Positions 49,895 to 62,799 of a stretch of DNA of 64,000 nucleotides are shown here, one piece after another; within the stretch, counting starts at the first letter, position 1; every line of letters starts with the position of its first letter. The DNA is from Undaria pinnatifida (lineage: Eukaryota; Sar; Phaeophyceae; Laminariales; Alariaceae). A model generated the notes under the pieces. That model saw nothing but the letters and a program-made list of their open reading frames with translations. It was not told where the DNA came from and did not search any database. The position numbers and the translations under genes were made by a program. The stretch spans positions 3,566,242-3,630,241 of the forward strand of contig JABAKD010000028.1 of NCBI GenBank assembly GCA_012845835.1. Reading direction: 5' to 3'.

Positions 49895-50480
49895 CTAGTG
49901 GCTTTTCACCACTCGCACGAGTGACTCTAATACACGATAGCTCACGGACAGAAATTCTTCAAGCGAATTTTGGCGCAGGCTGCGTTTTGCCATTCCGTTA
50001 CGGATTCATGTACTAATAATAAGATTAAGACAGCACAAAAAAGCTTAAGACCGCAGAGGAACAGGACAGAGGGGGGGGTCTCTCGCGCGCGTGTGGCACT
50101 GACACGGAGCCACTGCAAAACAAAAGGCCCCAAAAAATGACCCCAGCAGCTACTGCTGCTGTGGTATGTAGCCTTGGTGACCTCGCTTACACGACACGAG
50201 AGATCGTGTTCGACTTGATGCCACATGCTGCGGCAGAGGTGCGCCAACCGTTGTTGTTTATTTTGCCCTGCAAAGTTCTTGGGTTGATAAAACAATGGTT
50301 GGTGTACCTCACCCCCCCCCCCCCAACGAACTGATTTTGAGTAAACTCACAACGCAAACCGATGAACAAACTCATGTATGCTCATGGCCTAAGGTGTACC
50401 AGGTGCAACATTTTTTTTTTTTTTTTTTTTTTACAGCAGCGAAGCTCCGACGATTTTGGGTTATTGAACCACGTCATTCC
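49895..50480. repeat. Family F first and third modules
   Basis: CACTCGCACGAGTGACTC, AAGCTTAAGACCGCAGAGG with GGAGCCACTGCAAAAC, and inverted CATGGCCTAAGGTGTACCAGG near 50,386. A T-run of about 24 bases follows at 50,409. Confidence 0.55.
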
Positions 50481-50779
50481 GAAACCATTTCAGCCAAAAA
50501 GTTGTACCTGGCTGTCGTAGCATATGTCTTAATATCTAAAAACTTGACGAGTCTCAAATCTTGCTTGCCACTACTGTCCTCTCTCTTGAATCTGATATGA
50601 TAGCTACACTTCTAAGTTCGTATTTGTTGGCTGAATCGGTAACCTTGCGGAGGGCTGTGCGCTACATCCTTTGCGAATCTAAGCGAAGTGGTAAGACCCG
50701 TAGCTGCTGCTGGGGGACTACCCTTGCTGACAATGGCGAGATGCCTTTCCCTTGGTTTTCTCATGTATGGGAATGCTTA

Positions 50780-51025
50780 TGTGAGTGATGGATGCTGAAA
50801 CCCATTCTGCACATTGTCGGATGGCAAACACAAACAGTATACTATGTTTATGCATAGGTTTCCTGTTTTGTGGGTTTCCATTGGTTTTGCTTCTACTTTT
50901 TGGGAATATTAATGAGTGGCAAACATATTACTTAACAATATCACCAACACCGACACCAACATCAGCAGCAACAGCAACACCAACACCAACACCAACAACA
51001 ATAACACAACAACAACAACAATAGC
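50780..51025 (+). repeat. Microsatellite-tailed repeat, family K
   Basis: TTCTGCACATTGTCGGATGGCAAACAC and TTCTACTTTTTGGGAATATTAATGAGTGG lead into (ACACCA/ACA)n at 50,940-51,025. Related blocks lie at 53,325-53,410, 53,690-53,760 and 63,405-63,490. Confidence 0.6.
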
Positions 51026-51029
51026 ATGA

Positions 51030-52440
51030 TATCGCTGGCATTGGGGCATTATGTATTGTACAAGTATTGAGTCGGACATTTCTGCAGTATCTGTGTCAAG
51101 CATTACTATGGATGCCACTCTTTTGAGAATGCTGTTGCCTGCTGCTGTTGTGGACTTCAATGGGTATCAACAAATATGTTGTTCTGAACCCTCACGGGAC
51201 TCCAAAAGGAAAAAAATAACGAAACTAGACTAAATTACCCTCTTAGAACCCCGTACAGAAAAATTGACGAAACTATTTGACGTTTGCAGGGTGGACCACA
51301 CTAAGCGACGAGGGCTCTCGGGTTAGAAAATTATCAGTTCGTTTTTTTCTGAACTACAGTAGGGTGTTTGCGAGATACTGCTGTAGACTACAGAGTTTGG
51401 TTGGGTTAAAAGCATGTGAAACCAACAAACAAACGTCAAAACCCAAGGCCTACCTATGATAGCCCAAGAAAGATTGGGTTAGAAGCATTATGTCAGCCCT
51501 TTTTCCCTGCAGCTCGGGCCTAATTTCTGCTGGGTTGAGTTGGCCTGCGGTTATAATGTTTGTTGTTTCATGTACTTTTTTGCCCAACCAAATTTTGCAT
51601 CTCGCAAACACTCTATTACAAAGAGGAGCAGTTGTTTAGGTGTGGACATGGAAGGCCGATAATTACTTGAGCATAGGTAGTTGGGAAGTAATCGTATGAC
51701 TTCGGAGGCGTATCTTAGATGGGAACCTTAAGGGGTAGGTAGGCGGAGGCCCACCTCATTGAGTCGGGACGTGGAAATGGAATATGATGCTCTCTATCTG
51801 TAGGCAACAAATACGCGTGATTAACAACGAGGACCTGCTCAGGAGACTAACAAACCTGGCAGGGAATACTCTGTGTCCTCACCCTAGAAATCCTTGTAAA
51901 ATAGCGTCGTCGGCAGGACGAAAGATGGTACTACTACGTGATCACACCAGACGATCGACAAGGGTATATCACAATGTTTCCATTGTTTGGTCGCGTTTTC
52001 TGCAGTCGTCCCAAACAAAAGCAGGAAAAACGTGTTCACTTCCCTGTCACATGTTCACAATTAACCTCTTATTGCCCCCTTAACCTTTCTTTGGTGCACA
52101 CATAAGTACGTCGATGTCGATATCCAGCAAGCTGAATCAATGTCCGTCATGCTTCTCCGTCCCGGAGAGGTACTGGTTCTCCGGGTTTTTTCTTCAACCT
52201 TGACTGCCGTCGCAAGACTACGAGCGACCTGTTAATAAATTATTAAATGCAGAGTGCGATTTCCCGCCGGTTCCTTACATCTCCTGTTTCTTTTTTTCCC
52301 CCCTTCGATTCTACAAATATTGTGGCGTCTGTCTTGTAACCACGGGCTGGACTCCGGCGATGGGTGAATGTGAGAATAGCAGCAATAAACACACGTGGTT
52401 GGGGTGCTGCAAGTTTGCTGGTATAGTTGGTACCATGTAT
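51030..52440. other. Unassigned stretch of 1.4 kb
   Basis: No frame exceeds about 100 codons or shows a domain. I see no repeat family members. Confidence 0.4.
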
Positions 52441-52449
52441 GACACTACA

Positions 52450-52590
52450 CTCGATGAAAAATCGACGAGCAGTGGGATTGCTGAACCCTATGCGCGATTA
52501 AAAATGAAAGCAAGAACCGGGGGTGGGGAAGGGACGACACCTGTGACCACGACTTGTCCAGAAGCTGGAAAGTAGAAGTGTGCGAAAAAA
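52450..52590. repeat. Dispersed repeat, family J copy 2
   Basis: The pair of 41,230-41,360, in the same orientation, ending CTTGTCCAGAAGCTGGAAAGTAGAAGTGTGC. Confidence 0.85.
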
Positions 52591-53160
52591 CAAAGTGACT
52601 ACAGGTATGGTATCTGGTACACAATGAGCGCCAGGGACTCAGCGCCGGTACTATTAATGCTACTGTTTGTCGTGTGGCATACATGAACTTCGTCAGCAGG
52701 GTGGGCCGCCTTTTTACCTTTTATGATTCTACTTCAAAAATGAACCGACCCTAATTCCAGATACTGTTGTTTTTTCCGCGCAAACGCGAGAGCAGTCCTA
52801 AAGTTTTCTTTTTTTTGTTCTTCATATTATTTTGACTATAATACCAGTCTAGTAATTAAGAAATGACCCTTCCTTACCATTACCAAGAAATAATTCCCCA
52901 TTAACGTGGGTTGGTGGAGTTCTGAGTGGTATTTAAGCCATGAACAGGCTTTAATGCGTCCGCCCCCTCCTTCCTGATGTTGCGCAGTACTTCAAAGTAC
53001 CGGTATAATAGTCCGGAGTATACTCTGGAACACCTTCCCGGGGAGGAGGCGTGCACCCAGGCCGGCTCTCGCTTCTTTTAGCGACCTTGAATCGGCCTTT
53101 TGGTCACGTCACGTTGGTCACGCGACAATCGGCCCTATTACCTAGCACATACCCTTCTTC
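52591..53160. other. Unassigned stretch
   Basis: No gene or known repeat recognised. Confidence 0.35.
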
Positions 53161-53164
53161 CTTT

Positions 53165-53890
53165 TCTTCTTGTCTCGTGGGTGATCTTGGGGTGAGCCAC
53201 CACATCATGAGCGTTGAGATTGGATCGGATACAGACGCTACTACTAATATCTATATTGGAATCGGACATATTCTGCTGCACTGCCGTCTTGTTCTGGTTT
53301 GGCGGATGTTCATTGTAAGGTTGCCTTTTTTTTTCCTACTTTGTGGAAGTATTTATAAGTGATTGGCGTTGAAAAGAATGCTGTCTGCACATTGTCGAAT
53401 GGCAAACATTATGCTAGTAAGCGCCGGGATCGGATACAGATGCTACTGTGTGTGTTACGGTAAAACGATATGTGTACCTATATAGTATTCATCCAGAACT
53501 ACCAGTGTCCGTGCCAATGCCCCCTCCAATTAATAGAGCAACGAGCTCTGTGGTTACAAACAGCGAAGCAGAGATAGATACACATTGCAAATACGGATAG
53601 TACTATCTTGGAATCGGAGATACAGACAGACGTTGTTAGCTTGTTCTGGTCTGGTGGTTGGTCCTTGTATAGATTCCCTTGAATTTTCTTGTACTTTCTG
53701 GCAACGATTAAAGTGATCGACGTTGCAGCTTATGCACATTTGTCGTATGGCCAACACAATAACAGTACGCTTGGGGATCGGATACAGACGCTACTGCTAT
53801 CTTGAAATCGGAGATACAGACAGACGTCGTTAGCTTCTTCCGGTCTGGTGGCTGATCCTGGGGTGAGGCAACTGACTGCAGCAATCAGCG
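53165..53890 (+). repeat. Three irregular tandem units with GATCGGATACAGACGCTACT
   Basis: GATCGGATACAGA(C/T)GCTACT occurs at about 53,223, 53,428 and 53,775. GGAATCGGAGATACAGACAGACGT and TCTGGTGGNTG-ATCCTGGGGTGAG accompany two of them. Family K blocks sit between units. Confidence 0.7.
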
Positions 53891-53984
53891 CCTCGGAATA
53901 AGATGCAAACAAGCGTTAGTTACGGTATAACGCGCAATGTAGCAAGCCCGAGTCATCCCACGGCCTAGGGGCTGCACGTGTTGG

Positions 53985-54220
53985 GCCGAACGTTTCTGAC
54001 CGGCTGAGCTCCTCGAATGCGGAACCATTGGTTGGTATGATAATTTGACGAGTATCTTTGTCTTAGGACTACCGCGTATGAATGTTGGTGGAATTGCGCG
54101 AACGAAAGTCTTCGAACTCATGTTTCGGGTGATGTTGATATCGACCTCCTCCTTATGTTAGGAGCCGAGAAAATTCTTAGAAACTTCTGCTGCACCCCTA
54201 GCGTGGGACGACTCTAACAA
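53985..54220 (+). repeat. Dispersed repeat, family G
   Basis: GGACTACCGCG, GGAATTGCGCGAACGAAAGTC and AGAAACTTCTGCTGCACCCCTAGCGTGGGACGAC match 6,340-6,505 and 19,990-20,115. Confidence 0.65.
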
Positions 54221-54274
54221 GCAACGTTGCACACCCCTTCGGACGATTCTCGAAAACTGATTTTACCGACAACG

Positions 54275-54430
54275 GGATGCGTGCTACGATCAAGGTAAGC
54301 ACCTGTTGGCTGAAACGCTTTCAGAATACCCGAGGACTCCCTAATCGCCAAATCGTCGGAAGTTTTCGTTATTTTTGCTTTTGGAATAGGTTTCGTTGAA
54401 TACGTAGGCCACGGAATTATTCACCAGGTA
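54275..54430 (+). repeat. Family F third-module copy
   Basis: GTGCTACGATCAAGGTAAGCACC, CCTAATCGCCAAATCGTCGGAAG and GTAGGCCACGGAATTATTCACC are in family order. Confidence 0.55.
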
Positions 54431-54550
54431 CATATATACATGATAAAAATAAAAATACACTCCAGCTGTGAGATCAGCTGTGAGATAGAAGATTTCGTGG
54501 AAACTCATCTTTGCAAGCTGTGTATGATACTCATATCGCTTTTAGATCTC
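54431..54550 (+). repeat. Dispersed repeat, family H copy
   Basis: ATAAAAATACACTCCAGCTGTGAGATC with the CAGCTGTGAGAT block doubled, then CATCTTTGCAAGCTGTGTATGATACTC. Confidence 0.8.
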
Positions 54551-55154
54551 CCCCGAATCAGTTGTTGTGAGAGGTATCGTATAGACCTGCCTTGAGTGAG
54601 GAACCTTGGAAAAAAAAAAAAGGTGCACCTCTGTTGTAGCATGCGTCTCGGGGAGAGCGAAAACGCCGATCGGTGCGTCTGTGGATAGATCTCGACGAGT
54701 CATTTTCCGAAGCCACTGTTTCGGTCGTGTGCGTTCCCCTTGTTTCGGAGAAAATCGGCGTGTTGTACTTTACCGTCTCCTAATGATTATTCTCCGATCT
54801 GGCGGTTGATCCTGGGGCGAGTCGCTCAGTATGAGCGTCGGACTCAAAACTCAATATATCGTTACTTGCTGAAGCCTGTCTGTGTAGTGGCCGCGGACTA
54901 GGATTGCTATTATTGTTGTTTTCGCCTCCCGATAATGTGCAACATCGTGACCTTCAACGTCGATGGTCCATAGACATTTCCAGACAAAGCAGAAGAAAGC
55001 CAGTGGAAAACAAAGATGAAAACCTACAGTGTGCGCGAACAACGAGGTCTATCTAACTCCTTTTTGTACCTGCTTCTGGTGTAGCATATCAATCTACCCT
55101 ATTTGTCTACCGCGCTTGCTCCTCCTTTCCGCCTCAGACGTTATTACTGGCGCC

Positions 55155-55395
55155 TGCCTGTTTTGTGACAGCGGACTATGATACCTTTCTATGACAGTGG
55201 GGTAACGTGAGAACGACGACAACAGCAGCAACAACAGCCACAACAACAATAGACACGTATGAGTGGAACCTGCCTGTCTTGTGACTCCGGAGTACCACAG
55301 ATTCTTAATGGGAATGTGAGAACAACAACGACGACGACAACAGCAACAACAACAACAACAACAACAACAACACCACCACCAACAACAACAACAGC

Positions 55396-55459
<64 letters not shown>

Positions 55460-55475
55460 GCAACAACAATAGACG
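55155..55475. repeat. Retroposon-derived 3' ends and (ACA)n microsatellite
   Basis: CCTGTTTTGTGACAGCGGACTATG...GTGAGAACGACG and CCTGTCTTGTGACTCCGGAGTACC...GTGAGAACAACAACG are two decayed (AAC)n-retroposon ends in tandem. The second leads into (ACA)n at 55,325-55,475. Confidence 0.75.
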
Positions 55476-55584
55476 AACTGTTCGGTTCGGCCCGGTTGGA
55501 GCGAGGTGTATGCCCCTTCGTCGCCGGCCGTAACAAGTAATTCATCACTGGCCAGGTCCGCCCTGCGTAGCTTGGCGCCCACGA

Positions 55585-56127
55585 TTAGCGCCCACACCTG
55601 CCAACGATTTGATTAAAATGATCCAACCTGGAAGTCGAGAGATTTTGATTCGAGCTCTGATCATCACGTTTTCTTGCCGAACGACAATGATGTGGAGCAT
55701 GATGAATGAATGAGCTCCGACGTTTGTCACTCATTAACGTCCCCAGGTTAACGAGAAGGGAACGAAGGAGAAAAACGTTCTCGGCATCAACTGCTATATA
55801 ATTGACCCCCCTTCCCCCTCGCGGGTCTATGGTCCAACGGCCTGCGGCCATGCACGGTGCGATGGTTACTCCCATCCCGACCCCCCCCCGGCTCTCTCCC
55901 CCTCTCTCTGGTCCTTCCTCCGTCGAAATCTGGACGCTGGGCTTTTCAACGAGCCCCCTCAATGAGCCGCTCCCTCTAATTCTGTTGCCGCAAGAAGCAG
56001 TGCGTGCGCTAATAAACGTGCTGTTCAGCAGATGTGACAATGTTCGTTCAGTTGAGCTTGTCCTGTGGTTGCTGTCGTGGTTGTTGTATGATGTTGTTGA
56101 TGTTGTCGTCGTGTTCCCTTTGTTCAA
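55585..56127 (-). other. Unidentified 180-codon open frame
   Basis: It includes RWTIDPRGGRGVNYIAVDAE and NVFLLRSLLVNLGTLMSDKR but no domain I recognise. A plus-strand frame overlaps it and neighbouring repeats flank both sides, so it may be chance or a decayed mobile element. Confidence 0.2.
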
Positions 56128-56279
56128 CTAAAAAAATTGTTCCCCACTAACTTCAAGTGTTTTTTTTCCAAAACAAGTAGGTGCAGTATCTAAATCCCTT
56201 CTTTCTTGTATATGCTGCTCTTGTTGTTTTTGTTGTTGAATGAAGCACATCATCATCTTTGCCGTGAACAAGTCACCCT

Positions 56280-56520
56280 CGTAATCTTCCATCACTCCGG
56301 AATGAGATTGGAGCCTGTCCTGTGACCACGGACTAGATTATGATGGCAAGATCATACCTTTAATGTGAGACCTGCACCAACAGGGATTCGTTATTAGTAG
56401 AATTATTATATTGTTATTTTTGTTATGCTTGCCATCCGACAATGTGTAGCGTGTGTCAATCGCAAAAAATTACAAAGAAACAGCAGTACAAAAGAGAGCA
56501 CGAAAAAACGGCATCCCTAA
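56280..56520 (+). repeat. Relative of the (AAC)n-tailed retroposon
   Basis: GGAGCCTGTCCTGTGACCACGGACTAGATTATG and AATGTGAGACC, then GCTTGCCATCCGACAATGTGTAGCGTGTG as at 29,655. Confidence 0.65.
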
Positions 56521-57120
56521 CCGATTGACGAGCAATGCTCCTCCTAAACCAATGCCAAGATGCAGCTCATCCGTTCAACGGCGACTGATACCATTGTAGC
56601 CTGCCTGTCTGCCTCGTGACCATGAACTATCTTACTGCAGCACAGAACACTTGACAAGAAACAGTAAGTTTAACACTGACCCAGGCTGGGTTATTATGTG
56701 GGAGAGGGCGCGTTCTTTTTTCTTTCTTTTTTTCTCATCCCGTTTTTTATTGGCGCACTTTATCTCCTCTTTCTCCCGCGCTCAATATTAACCACTCAGC
56801 GTATTGGCTCTCGATTTTTCTATATCCCTTCAAATCTCAGTCTGCCTCTTTGTACCCTGTTTCTTATGAGGTGTGTGTTGTGTATTGGGTGGCGATGAAT
56901 TGATGTGAGAGCAACAACAACTAACTGCAGCGGTGCAGTGCAGACAACGCCACGACGCTATGGCTATAGATGGAGAAATTGTCATTTTGAAACACAGAAT
57001 GCTCCAGGCTGAGGACCGATCATCCGTGGTCAATGACATTGGAAGTCATGGTGCACGTTGCACTGCTGCTGCTGCTTGCTGCGGTTGAGGATGTCTTAAT
57101 TAGTCGATAGCTCTTGGGGC
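56521..57120. other. Unassigned stretch
   Basis: A weak retroposon relative (GCCTGCCTGTCTGCCTCGTGACCATGAACT near 56,600) is followed by nothing recognisable. Confidence 0.35.
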
Positions 57121-57700
57121 GCGAGACAGATATTCACAACAATGCACTTGCGCCAGTTACTTCGTGTGCTACTAATGCTACTACTCCCTCAATATCCCAT
57201 CAGGTACGCACCCATCACTATGGCCTCATCACCACTCCCGTCAACTTCTCCACGATTCCCCCTCCCATCAGCTACCCATCAGCTACCCATCATCCATCAT
57301 AGTGCCGTCATCGCCTCGAACATCAACGTCTTGAAGGCCAAAGAAAATGGCGCCTTCAGCAAATCAAGACACGGAACCTTCAGCGGAACAACACACGGAG
57401 CATAGTTCTTCGGGTGCGAGAGATCTTCACAACAATGTACTTGCCGCAGTTCCTTCGTGTTCTACTGCTACTACTACTTCTTCAATATCCCATCAGGTGC
57501 ACATCCATCGCTCTGATCTCATCATCGCACCCGTCAACTTCTCCACGACTACCTCTCCCATCAGCTACCCATCATCCATCACAGTGCCGTCATAACCTCG
57601 AACATCAACGTCTTAACGACAAACGAAAATGGCGCCTTCAGCAAATCAAGACGCGGAACCTTCAGCGGGACAACATACGGAGCAAACCTCTTCGACAGCG
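57121..57700 (+). repeat. About 294-bp tandem duplication at the copia fossil's 5' side
   Basis: GCGAGACAGATATTCACAACAATG at 57,121 and GCGAGAGATCTTCACAACAATG at 57,415 begin two units. Both contain CAATATCCCATCAGGT and a frame opening MAPSANQD. It is probably leader and capsid-region sequence of the adjacent Ty1/copia element. Confidence 0.7.
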
Positions 57701-60700
57701 CTATCATCGTCATTATCAGTATCATCATCAGCAAATGCAGCAGCACATCTGGCGGAAGCTACATCAACTTCATGACTACTGCATACAACAAACACGGCCA
57801 AAGCAGGGCTAGCGGCAGCTACTACATCAGTTGAAATAGCTGCATTTGCTTCATCACAAGCTTTAGCTGCATCGGCTGCTTTCGTTTCAGCATCTTCATC
57901 AAATACAGTAGCTTCATGGTCTACGTATACTACACAAACGTTTCCCCTATCAACAATAACACGGCACATACGAGCAAGAAGCAAAACGCCGTCCTTACCC
58001 TCCATGTCGACGGCCTGATGCTTGCTGGGGATGACAAGGCGGTACTCAAGATGCTAAATAAAATAATGATCCGCTTTGCTACAACGGACATGGGAGTCAT
58101 CTCGCTGATACTTGGCATGCAAGTCATCCGCAGCCGTGAAAGCGGGACACTCACCATCTCTCAGGCATGTTGATTTGGAATTTTCAGTATGACAAGCTAC
58201 ATATCAATATCGTGCCGGTTCGGGCCATTTAGCCTATGTGGGATACCTAGTACTTGGCGGGAACATTGATAGACTGTGAGCTCTCACGTAGGAGACTCAC
58301 TTCTCGACTTGCCTCTACCTGTTTGGGAGACTAATACAATGACTTTAGGCCTACTCCGCTTGGGGCTAATGAACGCTCAAGAGGAACCGATTGGATCTAG
58401 CCTCACGGGGGATCTACGGGTCAGCAGTATTGGAACAGGGCCATGCTCTCGCAGAAGCTGAAAGAACGAAAGCACAGGCGAAGGCAGTGCGGCAAATCCC
58501 ACAGGGAGCCTGGTGGGAAGGGCTGTGTTTTTGGGCTGTGTTTTTGGAGCCAGCTTTTTTGGAGACCAGCGGAGACGAGCAGCAAGGCACAAGGAGTAGT
58601 CCGGTGGGGAGAAGGAGATAGCCACCGCTGGCATGGCAGAGAGAGACGCTGTACCGCGATCGTCGAGATTCTTCGATGGTAAAAGAGGGAGCAGGGGGGG
58701 CAGCTTGATAGGCGAGTTGTCTTTTAACCCAGAGATTATTTTGTGGTGACGATGTCGTTTCTAGGGATCAGCTACGACGGCAGTAGTAGTTAAAGCCCTA
58801 CGGTGGAGCATAAACCGTAGGCATGGAGTAGCAGCAGCTTACGTCCATGGTGGTAGCATAACCTAGGACACCCCCACCTTATGCAGTGGCCAGGGGGCGT
58901 TGCAGCAGTAGCTAAAACCCCTATGGTGAAAGTACAGCCGTAGGCACCCCCGCCGTGTGGTGCGCACGGGAGATTTTAAGTCGCACAACATTTATTTTTG
59001 TTGTTTTTTGCCGTACGCACTCCACTTAAGAAGGTTGGTTGTGAAGGCAGCAGATATGGGGTTATCTGCACATTCCGCGAGAAGTCGCACGGTCGCCAGC
59101 CGTGCGCATCCTACCTGGGGGGTGGTTTGGTAGGGTAAGTCGCGCGGCATGATAGCCGCGTGCTTCCAGCTGGTGGCAATGGTGGTGGAAAACGTACGTG
59201 GGGTAGTCATCGTGGGCTACTTGCAGCAGTATCAAATAACGATGAGATTTCGTCCGGGCAACAAGTCGAGCGGCATGGCCGCACGCACTCTATTGTAAGC
59301 AGCATCAGCAGCGGAGTCATGGAGCGCGCAGATCTGGGTGGTTCGTCAGCCGGAGCCTTACGCATGGTCCGGCAACATCGCGGGACGGGGGGACAGGTAT
59401 GGTCGAATTGGTGGGATTCCGTAAGAATGCATGATGAATTTGTTTTGACGATGGATACCCCTGTCGATCGAAATATCGTTTTTGGTGGAATGTGACGTTT
59501 GTTTATTTGCGGCGAGGGTGGAGACCCGAAGATAGTTGATGATATGGCATCTGGGATTCGTTTTGGATGGTATCCGTAGCCTTTTTCGCCTGGTAGTGTT
59601 GAAGTGTGCTTTCATGTTCAACTCAAACATTATTTGTAAATCCGAACAACTTGTAGTTCTTTTCTGGTGTAGACAGGACCAGAAGGGGCCTGGTGGAGCT
59701 GATATATATACAATAACGATTGCAGAAAGGGGTACGTATGTGCACCTTGATAGGTGTGCTGCTGATGTGTGGTATTGATAGTGGCACTGATTGTATCGAA
59801 TTTTGCGGGTATCTTTTGTTTTTGGCAGTAGTCTTCTGATTGATTCCAAAATAAAGGAGGGTGAGCATTTTCATGATTGATTGGTTGTTCTATTAATACC
59901 AACAGCAGTATCATTTTGCGAAGAATTTTTCGCAATAGAGGAGTGAAACACGAAATTATTTTGCGACGATCGAATGGTTTTCGTAGCTGGGAGGGCTTAG
60001 GCTGTTCGTGTCGACAGGGGCGGCATTTTCTTGCTGCTTTATTCGGTTATTAGAAGCTCTAGTGAACAAAAGACAAAAAGGGAGCCTTTTCGGTTTTATG
60101 ATGGTTTACAAGCGACAAATATTTCGGGTAATTTAAGCGCCTAATAAATTCTATGATTCAGCCATGCGAAAAAAGACGTATGCTATCTCGCTTTACCGTC
60201 GCAATCTGTGTTTCTACGGCGGGAGTAGGGGGCAAAAGGAGACTTTTGTCCGGGGGAACGGGATTCCTCACGACCCCTGGCATTTTACTTTTAGCTTTAG
60301 GGTTTTATTTTGACGCGGCTATTGTAATCTCGTCTACAATTGCATTAGTTGTAAGTGGGAGTATAGAAGAGGTTTTCGCTCATAAGGATGAGTTTCCTCT
60401 TACCATCTTTGTTTTTTTAGGTGATGCAATTGAGTCAATTATTGATTCGTCACTGTCTTGTGAAGAATCCGGGAGGGTGTTGATTTTGGGATTTTCAGTT
60501 TGACAGTTACATACTAGTTTCGTGTCGGTTCGGGATATTATCCTGTTGTGGGATACCTAGTACTTGGATGGCATATTGATGATAGACTGTGAAATCTCAC
60601 GTAGGAGCTCATTTCTCGACTTGCTTCTACCCTGTTTGGGAGACTAATACAATGACTTGAAGCCTACCCCGCTTGGAGCTAACGAACAAGGCAGAATACA

Positions 60701-61450
60701 CCAGGTCCGTGCTCGAAAAGCACGGAATGGGTGAGTGCAAACCCGTGAGCACGCTCGAAGCAGAGAAGGAACTGTCACTCGACCAGTCAGAAGAGAGTCT
60801 TCTTAACGACTCAGAGAAGCAACGATATCAGGCGATCACAAGTTCATTATTGTACCAGGCTCAAGTGACTCGCTACGACATCAACTATGGAGTCAACCAA
60901 CCTGCGAGGGCCATGTCTAAGCCATCCAAAGCACACACGGGGGCGGCCAAGCACGTCCTCGTTACCTTCCCGGCACCATCAACTTCTACGTCACATACCA
61001 GAAAGAGTGTTTTGCCCTAACCGTGGTTTCAGACGCTAACTAGGGAAACAATCCGGACAACGGCAAGTCAATACCATCGTACATTATGATGATGACCAAC
61101 GGCCCAGTGAGCCTTAAGGTGGGTCTTCAAGGAATCACGGCCCAGTCAACCATGGAAGCAGAACTTGTCGCAGCAGCACTAGCGATGAGCGAGGAAGTCT
61201 ACTGCGCTAACATGATGGAAGAGCTCGGGTTCGGAAATGCATTCAAGTGCGTTCCCCTTTACATCGACAACACGTCAGCCCTTCATGCGGCTGGAAACCA
61301 CACATTCAGTTCACGTGCGAAGCACGTGTCTCTACGGCTTTTCTACACCCGCGAAATCGTTCAGGAACCCAAGGTTAGCATCCACTACACGTGCCGACCG
61401 AGAACAGCATATCAGATTTAGGAACGAAGTTTCTCAACAAGCATCATCAC
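57600..61450 (+). mobile_element. Ty1/copia LTR retrotransposon remnant, broken
   Basis: Reverse-transcriptase sequence lies at 57,916-58,167 (VLTLHVDGLMLAGDD, MGVISLILGMQVIRS), and RT-end plus RNase H sequence at 60,689-61,440 (YQAITSSLLYQAQVTRYDI, STMEAELVAAALAMSEEVYC, VPLYIDNTSALHAAGN). The LHVDDxLxxG-like and QSTxEAE motifs are copia hallmarks. A second LTR element (58,168-60,688) is inserted between the two parts. Integrase is not seen and the element's own LTRs could not be defined. It is a fossil with multiple breaks. Confidence 0.85.
58168..60688. mobile_element. Non-autonomous LTR element nested in the copia fossil
   Basis: A 2,521-bp element with direct terminal repeats at 58,168-58,375 (208 bp) and 60,478-60,688 (211 bp). 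They start TGTTGATTT and share GGGATACCTAGTACTTGG and GGGAGACTAATACAATGACTT. AGGCA flanks both ends (58,163-58,167 and 60,689-60,693). A GGGAGGG purine tract precedes the 3' LTR. LTR identity is roughly 85% by eye, so the insertion is fairly old. No capsid or polymerase sequence is recognisable in the 2.1-kb core. One 116-codon frame of unknown meaning, with hydrophobic stretches, precedes the 3' LTR. Confidence 0.82.
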
Positions 61451-62430
61451 CGTTTCTTCATTGGGTTGATCAACGAGCTCAGGGCCTGAACAAACACATC
61501 ACGGTCTTCAACGGGACGATCTGACAAAATGACGGATATATTCCGAGGCGGATACAGCTGACGCTTAAACAACGGGGACTGCATAAGAGGTAGTGGTGGA
61601 TGTATCACTTTCATCAGCATTTTCATCAGCTGTTTCAGCTTCGTCATTTTAACTTCATCAGTTCAGCTTCATCAGTTCAGCTAGCTTCTTAGGCGAAAAC
61701 TAGTCGGAGCATAGAGCGTATTCGTGGGGGTGGTTATCAATACACGGAATGCTGTAACGTACACATTCTGTGTGATATTCTTATGGGAATGGTTTCATTG
61801 GAATTTTTCGAGTTCAATGCAACACACGGTAGACGTTGTACACTTAGGTTTGTCTTCAAAAGGAATTCGTTGCGACGTACTTGTTATGTGTCAATTGACC
61901 ATTATTGAGGCCGTTCGACTGACGTTTTGTAAGTTCAGAGTCTCGCTGGTATTCTAACCAGAGGTACTGTCTGAAATATATTAGGACTTGCCTATATCCA
62001 CATTGCCGCCGTCAACGCACGGACCTGAATTTGTGTTTTTTCGTACTTTGATCTTCTGAGCATCAGTTTTAACAATGGTAGCGAACACACGCATTAACAT
62101 GCATTCATTGAGTCGGCAAGCTTAACAGTGAAACAAGACACCAAGCACGACGAAATTTGTCGCTGCACAAGCTTTAAGTTAAGGGGTAAGCCCAGGGTAG
62201 GATGTAAGAAAGATATTAGCATTTTGCAGACGCGACTTCCATTCATGGGGGGTGTTAAGTAGTACCTGGTAGGCATCAATAGTCTATTCTCGTGATAAAT
62301 ATTCAATGGCAACTACAACAGTACAGCTAGTCAACGCTCAGCAGCATAGAGTACTGCAAAATAAGCAGAAGTATCGTAGTCAGTGTTATGCGATCGGTAT
62401 ACCTAAGCAGTAGTACGCACGAGCAATGCG
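61451..62430. other. Unassigned stretch, probably trailing copia sequence at first
   Basis: CATCAGTTCAGCT repeats near 61,655-61,680 and TTCATCAGC repeats near 61,610. Beyond about 61,700 nothing is recognised. Confidence 0.35.
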
Positions 62431-62799
62431 GTGTAATTAGATACGCGGCGCCATGACATACGTAAAAGCAGTGTTAAGATAATATGACGTTTGGTTGACT
62501 GTGGGGCCGTTGACGTAACTAAGCTTCCACGAACAAATATCAGGGAACGTTGCCGTAGGTATTGTAGACCACGAGCAAGCCTCAGGGAACATTGCTGTTG
62601 GTAGGTCAGGCAACAAACCGTAGGCTAACACTCTATGTTGCCGCAGATTTGATTTGGTCGAGGACGGTGTACAAGAGCGCACATCTTTTTCACTCTCCTC
62701 TCCTGTGTTCTCCCTCTTATTTCTACCTTCTTCTTCTGCCGTTCTTGCCCACAAGCGGCTGCTGTCAACATGAAGCATCTTCTTTGAGTTCCACCCGCC

